Positions 26,924-35,943 of a stretch of 64,000 nucleotides of DNA are shown here, piece by piece. Made by a program: the position numbers and the translations under genes. This stretch comes from Rhodococcus coprophilus NBRC 100603 (lineage in GTDB: Bacteria; Actinomycetota; Actinomycetes; Mycobacteriales; Mycobacteriaceae), in NCBI RefSeq assembly GCF_001895045.1, contig NZ_BDAM01000009.1, positions 62,001 through 126,000 on the forward strand. The letters are read 5' to 3'. The notes under the pieces are model-generated. The model saw only the letters and a program-made list of their open reading frames with translations, searched no databases and had not been told where the DNA came from. How positions within the stretch are numbered: the stretch's first letter is position 1; each line of letters starts with the position of its first letter.

Positions 26924-28158
26924 CGTGGAGCAAACCGCTGCGGGCATGGCTGGTCCCGCTGCTCGTCCTCGCGGCCGTCGCACTCGTGTCCTTCACGGTG
27001 GCGCCGTGGCGCGCCGAGGACGAGTACTCGGCCGAGTTCACGACCAGCCGCGGCTTGTACGTCGGCGACGACGTGCGTGTCATGGGTGTCGAGGTCGGCC
27101 GCATCACCGCGATCGAGCCGCGCGGCGACCGGGTTCTGGTGACGTTCACCGTCGACGCGGCGCGGCGGGTGCCGGCGGATGCGCAGGCAGCGCTCATGGC
27201 ACCGACACTCGTCGCGGCGCGATTCCTCCAGCTGACCCCCGCGTACACGGGCGGACCCGAACTCGCTCCCGGTGGCACCATTCCCCTCGAGCGCACGGCG
27301 GTTCCGGTCGAGTGGGACGAGATCACCGCACAGCTTGCGCGCCTGACCACCGAACTCGGACCGACAGCCGACGATCCGCAAGGCCCACTCGGCGAACTAC
27401 TCGATACCGCGGCAGCCAATGCCGAAGGCCACGGACCCGACGTCCGCGACTCGCTCCGGCAACTCTCGGCGGCGATGCGCACCTTGTCCGACGGCCGGCA
27501 CGACCTGTTCGGCACCCTCGGCAACCTGCACGTGTTCGTCGAGGCGCTGTCGATGAGCGGTGAGCAACTCGTCTCGTTGCACGACCGGCTGGCCGCTGTC
27601 ACGGGTGTCCTGGACGCGAACCGCGACGACATGGGTGCTGCCCTGGCGAACCTGGACACCGTGCTCGTGGACGTGGAGCGGTTCGTCCGGGAGAACAGGG
27701 ACGAGATCGACGCGACCGTCGACCGGACGAGTGTTCTCGCCGAGACTCTCGCCGCGCAGCGGGACGACATCGCGCAGGTATTGCATGTCGCGCCGACCGC
27801 GCTGTCGAACCTGCAGAGCATCTATCAGCCCGCGCACAATTCGGTGGTGTCGGCGCTCGCCCTCACCAATTTCGCGAACCCGGCCCAGTTCATCTGTTCG
27901 GCGCTCGCCGCCGCGGAGCAGGTCGACGCACACACGGGGTCCGAATTGTGCGTGCAGTACCTGGGTCCGATCCTGCCTCTGCTCACCATGGAGTATCCGC
28001 CCGTGCGAATCAATCCGGCGCGGGGAGTGGGCGCCCTGCCCGATCAGCTGGTGTACTCCGAGCCAGGGCTTGCACCTGCCGCGTCGCCGAGCATCCCATA
28101 CCCCGGCGCTCCGTCGCCCACCGACCTGACGGCGCTTCTCACCCCGGGGGAACGATGA
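26920..28158 (+). CDS. Mce family protein D, second mce operon
   Basis: 412-residue Mce subunit. Anchor about residues 9-28 (AWLVPLLVLAAVALVSFTV), Mce domain with YSAEFTTSRGLYVGDDVRVM and GRITAIEPRGDRVLVTF, then the helical region and a Pro-rich end (SIPYPGAPSPTDLTALL). The open frame runs about 420 codons further upstream in a frame that overlaps mceB/mceC, but the GTG at 26920, in a GTGA overlap with mceC, is the start that gives family length and an N-terminal anchor. It is 37 residues shorter than Mce4D, mostly at the N-terminus. Confidence 0.87.
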   Translation: MTWSKPLRAWLVPLLVLAAVALVSFTVAPWRAEDEYSAEFTTSRGLYVGDDVRVMGVEVGRITAIEPRGDRVLVTFTVDAARRVPADAQAALMAPTLVAARFLQLTPAYTGGPELAPGGTIPLERTAVPVEWDEITAQLARLTTELGPTADDPQGPLGELLDTAAANAEGHGPDVRDSLRQLSAAMRTLSDGRHDLFGTLGNLHVFVEALSMSGEQLVSLHDRLAAVTGVLDANRDDMGAALANLDTVLVDVERFVRENRDEIDATVDRTSVLAETLAAQRDDIAQVLHVAPTALSNLQSIYQPAHNSVVSALALTNFANPAQFICSALAAAEQVDAHTGSELCVQYLGPILPLLTMEYPPVRINPARGVGALPDQLVYSEPGLAPAASPSIPYPGAPSPTDLTALLTPGER

Positions 28159-29249
28159 AGATCCGTCTCCCGGCGCTCACCGGTGTCCTCGCCGTCGTCG
28201 TCCTCACCTCGGGATGTGACTGGCACGGTCTCAACTCCCTCGAACTGCCCGGCACCCACGGGCGGGGCGACGACGCCTTCGCCGTCACGATCGAGATGCC
28301 GGACGTCACTACGCTCGAACGCAATTCACGAGTGCGCGTCGGTGACGTGACGGTGGGGCGGGTGTCGGACCTGCGACTCGGGGGTGGGCACGCCGTGGTG
28401 ACCGTGATGCTCGACGGCTCGACCGTGCTGCCCGCCAATGCCGGAGCGAAGATCGGGCAGACGAGCCTGCTGGGTTCCGCTCATGTCGAACTCGCGCCGC
28501 CCGTCGGCGAGCCCGCGCGGGGCGTACTTGCCGACGGTGACGTCATTCCGCTCGAGCGTTCCGGGGCATTCCCCACCACCGAGCAGACGCTCTCGTCGCT
28601 CTCGCTCGTGCTCAGTGGCGGTGGGCTCGCGCAGGCGCAGGAAATCACTCGTGAACTGAACCTTGCCCTGGACGGACGTCAGGAGACCGTGCGCGCCCTG
28701 CTCACCCGCATCGACGCGGTGCTGGCCGGGCTCGACGATCAGCAGATCGGAATCCTCAGCGCCATGGAATCGATCGATGCGCTCGCCGCGGACGTCGCCG
28801 TACACAACGAGCAACTCGCGGCGGCCACGGACCAACTCGCACCGGCGCTGGACGTCCTCGCGTCGCAGCGTGGGGAGCTCACCCGTGCCGCCGATGCGCT
28901 CGGGCAGTTCGGGCGGGTTGCCACCGAGCTCGTCGATGCGAGCGGTGACGACATGGTTGCGAATCTGCGCGACCTCGAGCCCGTTCTGGCTTCGCTCACC
29001 GCTGCCGGCGACTCGCTCACCGAGTCGCTGCGCTACCTGCTGACTTTCCCGTTCCCGATCGATACCTACCGCAACGCTGTCCGCGGCGACTACGCGAACG
29101 GCACCGTCATCCTCGATCTCACGCTGCCCACCCTCGAAAACGCGTTGTTGCTCGGAACCCCCTTCGAAGGCGCCCTCACCGGGAACGCGGTGCCGATCCC
29201 GGATCTCGTGTCGTTGCTCGTTCCGCCGGTCGCCGGGGTGCCCCGGTGA
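28155..29249 (+). CDS. Mce family lipoprotein E, second mce operon
   Basis: 364-residue lipoprotein Mce subunit. The signal peptide ends in lipobox LTSGC with Cys21 as lipidation site. The next residues (DWHGLNSLELPG) are strikingly close to Mce4E (EWDGLNSIPMPG), as is the Mce domain start (IEMPDVTTLERNSRVRVGDV). The ATG overlaps the mceD stop by 4 bases. It lacks the long Pro-rich tail of Mce4E and ends soon after the helical domain (VPIPDLVSLLVPP). Confidence 0.9.
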   Translation: MKIRLPALTGVLAVVVLTSGCDWHGLNSLELPGTHGRGDDAFAVTIEMPDVTTLERNSRVRVGDVTVGRVSDLRLGGGHAVVTVMLDGSTVLPANAGAKIGQTSLLGSAHVELAPPVGEPARGVLADGDVIPLERSGAFPTTEQTLSSLSLVLSGGGLAQAQEITRELNLALDGRQETVRALLTRIDAVLAGLDDQQIGILSAMESIDALAADVAVHNEQLAAATDQLAPALDVLASQRGELTRAADALGQFGRVATELVDASGDDMVANLRDLEPVLASLTAAGDSLTESLRYLLTFPFPIDTYRNAVRGDYANGTVILDLTLPTLENALLLGTPFEGALTGNAVPIPDLVSLLVPPVAGVPR

Positions 29250-30454
29250 GCCCGGCAGCGCGGCTGCGGCGACGGCTGATCGTGTTCTTCACGATCGGAG
29301 TGGTAGCGGTGCTGTCGGTCGCGTGGGTCGTGGACGTACCGAGGCTGATCGGAGTCGGCAGGTACGACGTGCGGGTCGAACTCACCGATGCCGCAGGTCT
29401 GTACACGTCCGCCAATGTCACCTATCGCGGCGTCGAGATCGGGCGCGTCACCGCGGTGACCATGACGACGGGTGGCGCCGAAGCGGTGTTGTCGCTCGAC
29501 TCCCGGGTGCCCGTGCCCGCCGACAGCGGCGTGCAGATCCGCAGCATGTCGGCCATCGGCGAGCAGTACGTCGAATTCCTGCCCTCGGACAGCCGGGCGC
29601 CGTATCTGAGCGACGGGGCCGTCGTCGCGAGCGGAAATGTGTCGGTGCCGGATCCGGTCGGTGGCACACTCGACCAGCTCGACGCGACGTTGCAGTCGGT
29701 CGGGCCGGAACGCCTCTCGGTCCTTCTCGACGAAACCCACAGCGCTGTCGCAGAATCCGGCGACGCGTTGCGGTCTCTCGTCGAATCTTCCGCAGCGGTG
29801 AGCGGTGAGGCCGAGGCGGGGATCGCCGATACTGCGGTCCTGCTGGATCAGGTCGGTCCCCTTCTGGAGACGCAGGTGATGTCCTCGGAGTCGATCGCGA
29901 GGTGGGCCGCGTCGCTGTCCGGGACCACCGGGCAACTGCGTGAGTCCGACTCGGACGTGCGCATGCTTCTCGGGGTCGGGTCGCCGGCTGCGGCCCAGGT
30001 GCAGGCGCTGTTCGAGGACGCCGAACCCACGTTGCCGCTGCTACTGGCGAATCTCGTCACGGTGGAGCAAGTGGCGGCCGTCTACCGCCCGTCGCTCGAG
30101 CAGATCCTGGTGTTGTTCCCGTCGATCATGGCGTCGACACAATCCGCCGGTCTGCCGAATATCGACAATCCCTCGCAGAACACCTATTTCGTCAATTCGT
30201 ACAACGATCCGCCGCCCTGCATCGACGGATTCCTTCCGCCGGAGCAACGCCGTTCCCCCACCGAACTCGATGTCCCGGAGACTCCACCGGATCTGTACTG
30301 CAAGTTGCCGGCCGATTCACCGATCGCGGTGCGGGGCGCCCGGAACATGCCCTGCATCGAATACCCCGGGCGCCGCGCGCCCACCGTGCAACTGTGCCGC
30401 GACGGAGGGTATTCGGCGTCGACCCTGGAGGGTCTGCTCACTCCACCGGGATGA
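29246..30454 (+). CDS. Mce family protein F, second mce operon
   Basis: 402-residue Mce subunit and last gene of the second operon. Basic N-terminus (RLRRRL), anchor about residues 11-30, Mce domain with VGRYDVRVELTDAAGLYTSA and YRGVEIGRVTAV. The C-terminus keeps the NMPCIEYPGRRAPTVQLC block seen in Mce4F. The GTG overlaps mceE by 4 bases. Unlike the mce4 operon, no Mce-associated genes follow: a hairpin and an opposing gene come next. It is 69 residues shorter than Mce4F because the Pro/Ala-rich tail is missing. Confidence 0.88.
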   Translation: MSPAARLRRRLIVFFTIGVVAVLSVAWVVDVPRLIGVGRYDVRVELTDAAGLYTSANVTYRGVEIGRVTAVTMTTGGAEAVLSLDSRVPVPADSGVQIRSMSAIGEQYVEFLPSDSRAPYLSDGAVVASGNVSVPDPVGGTLDQLDATLQSVGPERLSVLLDETHSAVAESGDALRSLVESSAAVSGEAEAGIADTAVLLDQVGPLLETQVMSSESIARWAASLSGTTGQLRESDSDVRMLLGVGSPAAAQVQALFEDAEPTLPLLLANLVTVEQVAAVYRPSLEQILVLFPSIMASTQSAGLPNIDNPSQNTYFVNSYNDPPPCIDGFLPPEQRRSPTELDVPETPPDLYCKLPADSPIAVRGARNMPCIEYPGRRAPTVQLCRDGGYSASTLEGLLTPPG

Positions 30455-30473
30455 GTGGGACACGGCCGATGTC

Positions 30474-30510
30474 CGAGGGCCGGACCAGATTTCGTCCGGG
30501 CCGGCCCTCG
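30474..30510. terminator. hairpin between convergent mceF and flavoprotein genes
   Basis: CGAGGGCCGG (30474-30483) pairs with CCGGCCCTCG (30501-30510). An inner GGAC/GTCC pairing can lengthen the stem. It lies 20 bases after the mceF stop and 29 bases from the stop of the opposing gene, so it could serve both. Confidence 0.65.
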
Positions 30511-30538
30511 AACACCGGCGAGCGAGATCTGCCTTCGG

Positions 30539-31669
30539 TCAGGCGTTCGCCGCGTCGTTGAGCCGCTCGAGGGTGCCGGTCGCGTCGAGGTACTCCTGTA
30601 CCCAACGCTCGATGACAGCCGAGGTCTTCTCCACCTTCGTGAGCTGGCCGACAACCTGACCCACGGGGTTGAACGCGACGTCGATGGAGTCGTCCGGGTA
30701 CTTGTGGGTGGCGGCGACGGCCATCCCGGACACCATGTACTGCAGGGGCATCCCGAGCGGTTCCGGATTGCCTTCCTTCTCCCACGCCTCGGTCCAGTCG
30801 TTGCGCAGCATGCGGCACGGCTTGCCGGTGAACGAGCGGCTGCGCACGGTGTCGCGGCTGGTGGCGTTCGCGTAGGCGGCCTGCTGCACCGCGGTGTTCT
30901 CGGCTTCCTCGACCATCAGCCATTGCGAGCCCGACCAGGCACCCTGCGCGCCGAGTGCGAGTGCGGCGGCGATCTGCTGGCCGCTGCCGATACCTCCGGC
31001 GGCGAGCACCGGGATGGGAGCGACCTCCTTGACGACCTGCGGCCACAGCACGATCGAGCCGACCTCGCCGCAGTGTCCACCGCCCTCGCCGCCCTGGGCG
31101 ATGATGATGTCGACACCGGCGTCGGCGTGCTTGCGGGCCTGATACGGGGAGCCGCACAAGGCCGCGACCTTGCGTCCGGATTCGTGGATGTGCTCGATCA
31201 TGTCCGCCGGGGGCGTACCGAGTGCGTTGGCGATGAGTGTGACCTTCGGATGCTGCAGCGCAACGTCGACCTGCGGGGTGGCCGTCGCCTCTGTCCATCC
31301 GAGAAGCTGCAACGCGTTATCGTCACCCTCGGGCAGCGGCACGCCGTGGTCGGTGAGAAGCTTGCGCCCGAATTCGAGGGTTTCCTGCGGCACCATCGAC
31401 TGCAGCATCTTCGTGAGTTCTTCGGCCGAGAGGTCGGAATCCATCCCCTCGTATTTGTTCGGGATCACGATGTCGACACCGTACGGATGATCGCCGATGT
31501 GCTCATCGATCCAGTTCAGCTCCACTTCCAACTGCTCGGGCGTGAACCCGACGGCGCCGAGCACACCGAATCCGCCCGCCTTGGAAACGGCGACGACGAC
31601 GTCACGGCAGTGGGTGAACGCGAAGATGGGGAACTCGATGCCGAGTTCGTCGCAAAGGGGCGTGTGCAT
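30539..31669 (-). CDS. nitronate monooxygenase-type flavoprotein, KstR-linked
   Basis: 376-residue FMN TIM-barrel protein of the nitronate monooxygenase/2-nitropropane dioxygenase superfamily. Signatures are GGFGVLGAVG near the N-terminus, the FMN-phosphate region [22 protein letters not shown], and IIAQGGEGGGHCGE. True nitronate oxidation is doubtful: many members are enoyl reductases or of unknown role. A consensus KstR box lies 30 bases upstream of the ATG, so a role in sterol catabolism is likely. It is related to the gene at 42157, which also sits in the sterol regulon. It does not resemble IpdC as I remember its N-terminus. Confidence 0.82.
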   Translation of the reverse strand: MHTPLCDELGIEFPIFAFTHCRDVVVAVSKAGGFGVLGAVGFTPEQLEVELNWIDEHIGDHPYGVDIVIPNKYEGMDSDLSAEELTKMLQSMVPQETLEFGRKLLTDHGVPLPEGDDNALQLLGWTEATATPQVDVALQHPKVTLIANALGTPPADMIEHIHESGRKVAALCGSPYQARKHADAGVDIIIAQGGEGGGHCGEVGSIVLWPQVVKEVAPIPVLAAGGIGSGQQIAAALALGAQGAWSGSQWLMVEEAENTAVQQAAYANATSRDTVRSRSFTGKPCRMLRNDWTEAWEKEGNPEPLGMPLQYMVSGMAVAATHKYPDDSIDVAFNPVGQVVGQLTKVEKTSAVIERWVQEYLDATGTLERLNDAANA

Positions 31670-31698
31670 TCGGCACTCCTCGAGAGACAGTGGAAGAC

Positions 31699-31712
31699 TG
31701 GAACAGGTTCCA
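31699..31712. promoter_or_regulatory. KstR operator, near-perfect palindrome
   Basis: TGGAACAGGTTCCA fits TnnAACnnGTTnnA at every fixed position and is palindromic except for its two central bases. It lies 30 bases upstream of the nitronate-monooxygenase-type gene, and 71 bases past the end of the CoA-transferase gene. Confidence 0.85.
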
Positions 31713-31782
31713 CTTTAGAGGGCGCGCACCCGATTGAACATGCCCCGCGACATCTCGCCGGAACCGGACGCCTCCCCGGATC

Positions 31783-33096
31783 TCAGATGATGCCGCGCTC
31801 GCGCAGATCTGCCTGCTCGGTTTCGCTCAGGCCGAGCACGTCGCCGTAGACGGCCGCATTGTCGTACCCAGCGATCGGCGCACCGGCCATCCGTACCGAT
31901 CCGGGCGTCCCACCGAGGGCCGGCACGACGCCGGGACCGAGAACATCTCTGCCGGAACGCTCGTCGTGGTGTGGCACGAGCATGTCGCGCGCCTGGAACT
32001 GCGGATCTTCGACGACCTCGGCGATGGTGTTCACAGGACCGGCGACCACACCGGAGGCGGACAGGTGGGCCAGCAGATCCTCGAGCGTCCACGTCGCGGC
32101 CCAGGCGCCGATGAGATCGTCGAGTTCGTCCTGGTTCACGCCGCGCGACAGATGGTCGGCGAATCGCGGGTCGTCCGCGAGTTCCGGGGTGTCCATCGCC
32201 GCGCACAGGCGCCGGAAGACGGTGTCCTGGTTGGCCGCGATGACGATCCACATGTCGTCGGAGGTCCGGTAGAGGTTCGACGGGGCAATACCCTCGAGCC
32301 GGGTGCCCGACGGACCTCGCACGACCCCGGCGGCGTCGTAGTCGGGCAGCACGGACTCCTGGACCGCGAAGCACGCTTCGGTGAGCGCGACGTCGACGAC
32401 CTGTCCCCGTCCCGTCCGTTCGCGACTCAGCAGTGCCGCGAGCACTCCCTGCACGGCGAACATGCCGCCGAGGGTGTCGCCGAGCGACAGCGCGAGACGC
32501 GGCGGCGCCTGGCCGGGGTAGCCGTTGAGGTGCCGCAGACCGCTCTCCGCCTCGGCGACGGACGCGTACCCCGCGTGTCCGGCCTTCGGGCCGGTCTGCC
32601 CGTAGCCGGACACGCGGGCGAGCACGAGACCGGGGTTGATCTCGGACAGGACATCGTACCCCAGTCCCCATTTCTCGAGGGTGCCGGGGCGGAAGTTCTC
32701 CACGATGACATCCGATTCGGCGACCAGTCGCCGGAACAGTTCCTGCCCCTCTGGCGAACGGAGGTCGAGGGTGATGCACCGCTTGTTGCGCGCGTGCACG
32801 GTCCAGAAGAACCGGTGGCCGTCCCGCTCCCCCTGCCCCCAGGTACGCAGCGGGTCGGGGCGAGCGGGATCCTCGATCTTGATGACGTCGGCGCCCATGT
32901 CACCGAGGAGTCGCCCGGCGAACGGACCGGCGATCAGGGTGCCCAGTTCGAGCACCCTGATGTCAGCGAGAGCACCGGATCCGGCTGCCTGCCGGGCCGA
33001 TTCGTTCTCCGATCCTGCGGTGCCGGTCGTCCCGTCCGCCGGCGTCGTGTCGTTCCCAGTCGTCCCGTTCCCGGTTTTCCCGATCCCCGTTGTCAC
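31783..33096 (-). CDS. family III (CaiB/BaiF) CoA-transferase
   Basis: 437-residue CoA-transferase. Family signatures: LELGTLIAGPFAGRLLGDMGADVIKIE, in which the transferase Asp normally lies further on, then NKRCITLDLRSPEGQELF, VIVENFRPGTLEKWGLG and GDTLGGMFAVQGVLAAL. It would move CoA to a carboxylic acid, a natural step after the aldehyde dehydrogenase encoded just upstream. The likely start is the GTG at 33096, 19 bases after that gene, with only a weak ribosome site. Residues 1-40 are a Thr/Gly/Asn-rich low-complexity leader with no family counterpart. It is the last gene of the seven-gene cluster. Confidence 0.85.
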   Translation of the reverse strand: MTTGIGKTGNGTTGNDTTPADGTTGTAGSENESARQAAGSGALADIRVLELGTLIAGPFAGRLLGDMGADVIKIEDPARPDPLRTWGQGERDGHRFFWTVHARNKRCITLDLRSPEGQELFRRLVAESDVIVENFRPGTLEKWGLGYDVLSEINPGLVLARVSGYGQTGPKAGHAGYASVAEAESGLRHLNGYPGQAPPRLALSLGDTLGGMFAVQGVLAALLSRERTGRGQVVDVALTEACFAVQESVLPDYDAAGVVRGPSGTRLEGIAPSNLYRTSDDMWIVIAANQDTVFRRLCAAMDTPELADDPRFADHLSRGVNQDELDDLIGAWAATWTLEDLLAHLSASGVVAGPVNTIAEVVEDPQFQARDMLVPHHDERSGRDVLGPGVVPALGGTPGSVRMAGAPIAGYDNAAVYGDVLGLSETEQADLRERGII

Positions 33097-33115
33097 TGCG
33101 TACCCGTTCTGTCGA

Positions 33116-34597
33116 TCAGTAGCCGAGGTGAACCGTCTTCTCCTCGGTGAACGCTTCGAGACCACTACGGCCCAGTTCACGCCCTATGCCGCTGGCGTCG
33201 CGCCCGCCCCAGGGTAGCGCCGGGTCGGGCACTCCCCAGCCGTTGACCCACACCGTGCCGACCCGCAATCGGGGGATGACATTGTGGACCGTCGACAGGT
33301 TCTGACTGAAGATGAACGCGTTGAGCCCGTACTTGGTGGCGTTCGCCAGGCGGACCGCTTCGTCGGTGGTCTTGAAGGTGATGACCGTGGCGACTGGGCC
33401 GAAGATCTCCTCCTGGGCGATGGTGAGATCGTTCGTGCCGCGGAACACGGTGGGCTCGACGAAGAATCCCCGGTCCCCGATGCGCGACCCGCCGGTGACC
33501 AGTTCGGCGCCCTCGCTGCGCCCCTTCTCGATGTAGCCGAGAATACGGTCGAGCTGTTTGCGATTGACGATCGTTCCCTGCGTGGTCGACGGGTCGAAGG
33601 GGTCGCCGACGACGGCGTTGCGTGCGAAGTCGACGAGTCCGTCCACGACCTGATCGGCGATCGATTCGTGGACGATCACCCGCGTGCCCGCCGCGCACAC
33701 CTGGCCCTGGTGGTAGAAGTTGCCCATCGCGATCCACGGCAGGGAGGCCTCGAGATCCGCGTCGGGGAAGATCAGCTGCGGAGCCTTCCCGCCGAGTTCG
33801 AGCGTGACCTTCCGGAACTTATCGCCCGCGAGCGAGGTGATCGTCTTGCCGACTGCGGGGCTGCCTGTGAACGTGATCTTGTCGATTCCGGTGTGTGCGG
33901 CGAGTGCGGCGCCGGCTTCCGGTCCGAGACCGGGGACGACGTTGAACGCGCCGTCGGGCACACCGGCTTCGGCGAGCAGGTCGGCGAGCCGCAGGGTCGC
34001 CAGGGAGGCGTCCTCGGCGGGCTTGACCACGACGGAGCATCCGGCGGAGAGCGCGGGCGCGATCTTCCAGGCCGCCACCACGGTCGGGTTGTTCCACGGT
34101 GTGATCGCACCGACGACACCGAGGGGTTGCCGGAGCGTGAACCCGAAACGATGCTGCGGGCCGACATCCGGAAGGATCATCGCCTCTCCGGCGATCTTGT
34201 CGGCCCAGCCGGCGTAATGACGGAACGACGACGCCGCCGCCGGAATGTCACCGGCGACGGTGTCGGCGTAGAGCTTTCCCATTTCCGCAGTTTCGAGCGC
34301 CGACAACTCGGGCGCGTGTTGCTCGATGAGATCGGCTGCACGGGAAAGGATTCGCCCACGCTCGGCCCCGGCCATGCGCGACCACTCCCCGGACTCGAAC
34401 GTGTCCCGGGCCGCGGCGACCGCGGCATCGATGTCGTCCGCGCCGCCTGCCGACACCTCGGCGACGACTTCCTCGGTAGCCGGATTGATCGACGAGAAAT
34501 GCGCACCCGATCGGGCCTGGACCGTGCGTCCCCCGATGCGCAGACCGGCATCGGGAATCGTCAGGGGTGCGGAGGCGGGAGTGGAGAGATCTGTCAT
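33116..34597 (-). CDS. NAD(P)-dependent aldehyde dehydrogenase
   Basis: 493-residue ALDH-superfamily enzyme, typical length. Catalytic Cys301 is in [13 protein letters not shown] and the general-base Glu267 in [17 protein letters not shown] and KPAEDAS mark the coenzyme site. It oxidises an aldehyde to a carboxylate, possibly the product of the oxygenases in the same cluster. The ATG at 34597 overlaps the upstream gene's stop by 4 bases (ATGA). The frame continues open upstream only across the neighbour. Substrate unknown. Confidence 0.92.
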   Translation of the reverse strand: MTDLSTPASAPLTIPDAGLRIGGRTVQARSGAHFSSINPATEEVVAEVSAGGADDIDAAVAAARDTFESGEWSRMAGAERGRILSRAADLIEQHAPELSALETAEMGKLYADTVAGDIPAAASSFRHYAGWADKIAGEAMILPDVGPQHRFGFTLRQPLGVVGAITPWNNPTVVAAWKIAPALSAGCSVVVKPAEDASLATLRLADLLAEAGVPDGAFNVVPGLGPEAGAALAAHTGIDKITFTGSPAVGKTITSLAGDKFRKVTLELGGKAPQLIFPDADLEASLPWIAMGNFYHQGQVCAAGTRVIVHESIADQVVDGLVDFARNAVVGDPFDPSTTQGTIVNRKQLDRILGYIEKGRSEGAELVTGGSRIGDRGFFVEPTVFRGTNDLTIAQEEIFGPVATVITFKTTDEAVRLANATKYGLNAFIFSQNLSTVHNVIPRLRVGTVWVNGWGVPDPALPWGGRDASGIGRELGRSGLEAFTEEKTVHLGY

Positions 34598-35943
34598 CGG
34601 GACTCCTCGGGAGAAGGCGGGGTGAAGCGTCGGCTGATCCCGGACCACGACGCGTCGTAGTCCGTCTGGCGGTGAGCACAGTGGTAGGCGGTGTCGGTCA
34701 CGGTGAGCGCCAACCGCGTCTCGAACATGAACGAAAGTGTGTTCTCGAGCTTGACGGGTTCGAGGTCCGCGGAGGTGGCCAGGTCGAAGGTTTCCAGGTC
34801 GGGGCCGTGCGCACCCCACTGGTTGTGGAGCGACGCACCACCGGGAACGAACCCCTCGGCCTTGGAATCGTGCCGTCCCCGTACCAGTCCCATGAACTCG
34901 GTCATGACGTTGCGATGGAAGTGCGGTGGCCGGAACGTGTGCTCCGCGACGACCCAGCGGTCGGGGAACACACAGAAGTCGACGTTCGCCTGGCCGGGTA
35001 CCGGCGTCGGTGACGTCAGGACCGTGAATATCGACGGGTCCGGATGATCCCAGCCGGCAGTAGTCATGGCGTTGAACCGGGCCAGATCGTACTTGTAGGC
35101 ACCGTGAGTGCCGTGCCACGCGACGACGTCGAGCGGTGAATGATCCAGCTCCGTCGCCCACAGCCCGCCACCGAACTTGTTCACCAGTTCGACCGGACCG
35201 CTCGAGTCCTCGTACCAGGCGGTGGGATAGAGGAAGTCTCGGGCATGAGCGAGTCCGTTCGCGCCGACAGGACCGAGTTCGGGCAGTGCATAGGGCGATC
35301 CGTAGTTCTCGCAGATGTACCCCGATGCCTGGTCGCCGAGCAGTTCGACGCGGAACCGCACGCCGCGGCCGATCACCGCGATCTCACCGGGCGCGACCGT
35401 CAGGCGTCCGAACTCGGTGCACAGCAACAGGACCCCATGCTGCGGGACCAGAAGCAGTTCTCCGTCGGAGTCGACGAAGTACCGGTCGGTCATCGACGAC
35501 GAGAGCGAGTACAGATGTATCGCGATACCGGTTCGGGCATGGACGTCACCGTTGACGGCGTAGGTCGTGGTCCCGTCCACGAAGTCCGTTCCGGCTGCCG
35601 GTGGAGGCAGCGGATCCCATCGCAGCCGGTTGGGGGTGAGCACCCCACCCGGCGTAGGTGCCGACACCCAACCGCGGTCGTCGATGCGCTCGAACGGACG
35701 GTGCGCGGCCGACGGCATGATCCGGTAGGTCCACGTTCTGCGGTTGTGTTCACGCGGTTCGGTGAACGCGGTCGCCGAGTGTTGCTCGGCGTACAAACCG
35801 TACGGCGCACGCTGGGGGGAATTCTGCCCCCACGGCAGCGCCCCCTCGACGGCCTCGCTGTGATGCTCGTTGCCGAATCCCCGCAGATAGGAAAGGCCGA
35901 CCGGCTCGTCGACCTCTATTCGGCCGTCGATGCTCCTGCTCAC
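34594..35943 (-). CDS. hmgA: homogentisate 1,2-dioxygenase-type ring-cleavage enzyme
   Basis: 449-residue protein with the full homogentisate dioxygenase layout. The iron ligands are all present: His343 (FHRN), Glu349 (TEFM) and His379 (AHGPD), with the same spacing (6 and 30) as I recall for the human enzyme. The N-terminal block [14 protein letters not shown] and [14 protein letters not shown] are typical. The enzyme opens homogentisate to maleylacetoacetate in tyrosine breakdown. No maleylacetoacetate isomerase or fumarylacetoacetase is nearby, so a different phenolic substrate is possible. The GTG start overlaps the CrtC-like gene by 4 bases. Confidence 0.82.
   Translation of the reverse strand: MSRSIDGRIEVDEPVGLSYLRGFGNEHHSEAVEGALPWGQNSPQRAPYGLYAEQHSATAFTEPREHNRRTWTYRIMPSAAHRPFERIDDRGWVSAPTPGGVLTPNRLRWDPLPPPAAGTDFVDGTTTYAVNGDVHARTGIAIHLYSLSSSMTDRYFVDSDGELLLVPQHGVLLLCTEFGRLTVAPGEIAVIGRGVRFRVELLGDQASGYICENYGSPYALPELGPVGANGLAHARDFLYPTAWYEDSSGPVELVNKFGGGLWATELDHSPLDVVAWHGTHGAYKYDLARFNAMTTAGWDHPDPSIFTVLTSPTPVPGQANVDFCVFPDRWVVAEHTFRPPHFHRNVMTEFMGLVRGRHDSKAEGFVPGGASLHNQWGAHGPDLETFDLATSADLEPVKLENTLSFMFETRLALTVTDTAYHCAHRQTDYDASWSGISRRFTPPSPEESR

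Noticed and set aside
30539-31669. IpdC assignment for the nitronate-monooxygenase-type gene
   Set aside because: The N-terminal sequence does not resemble IpdC as I remember it, and no ipdA/ipdB genes are adjacent.
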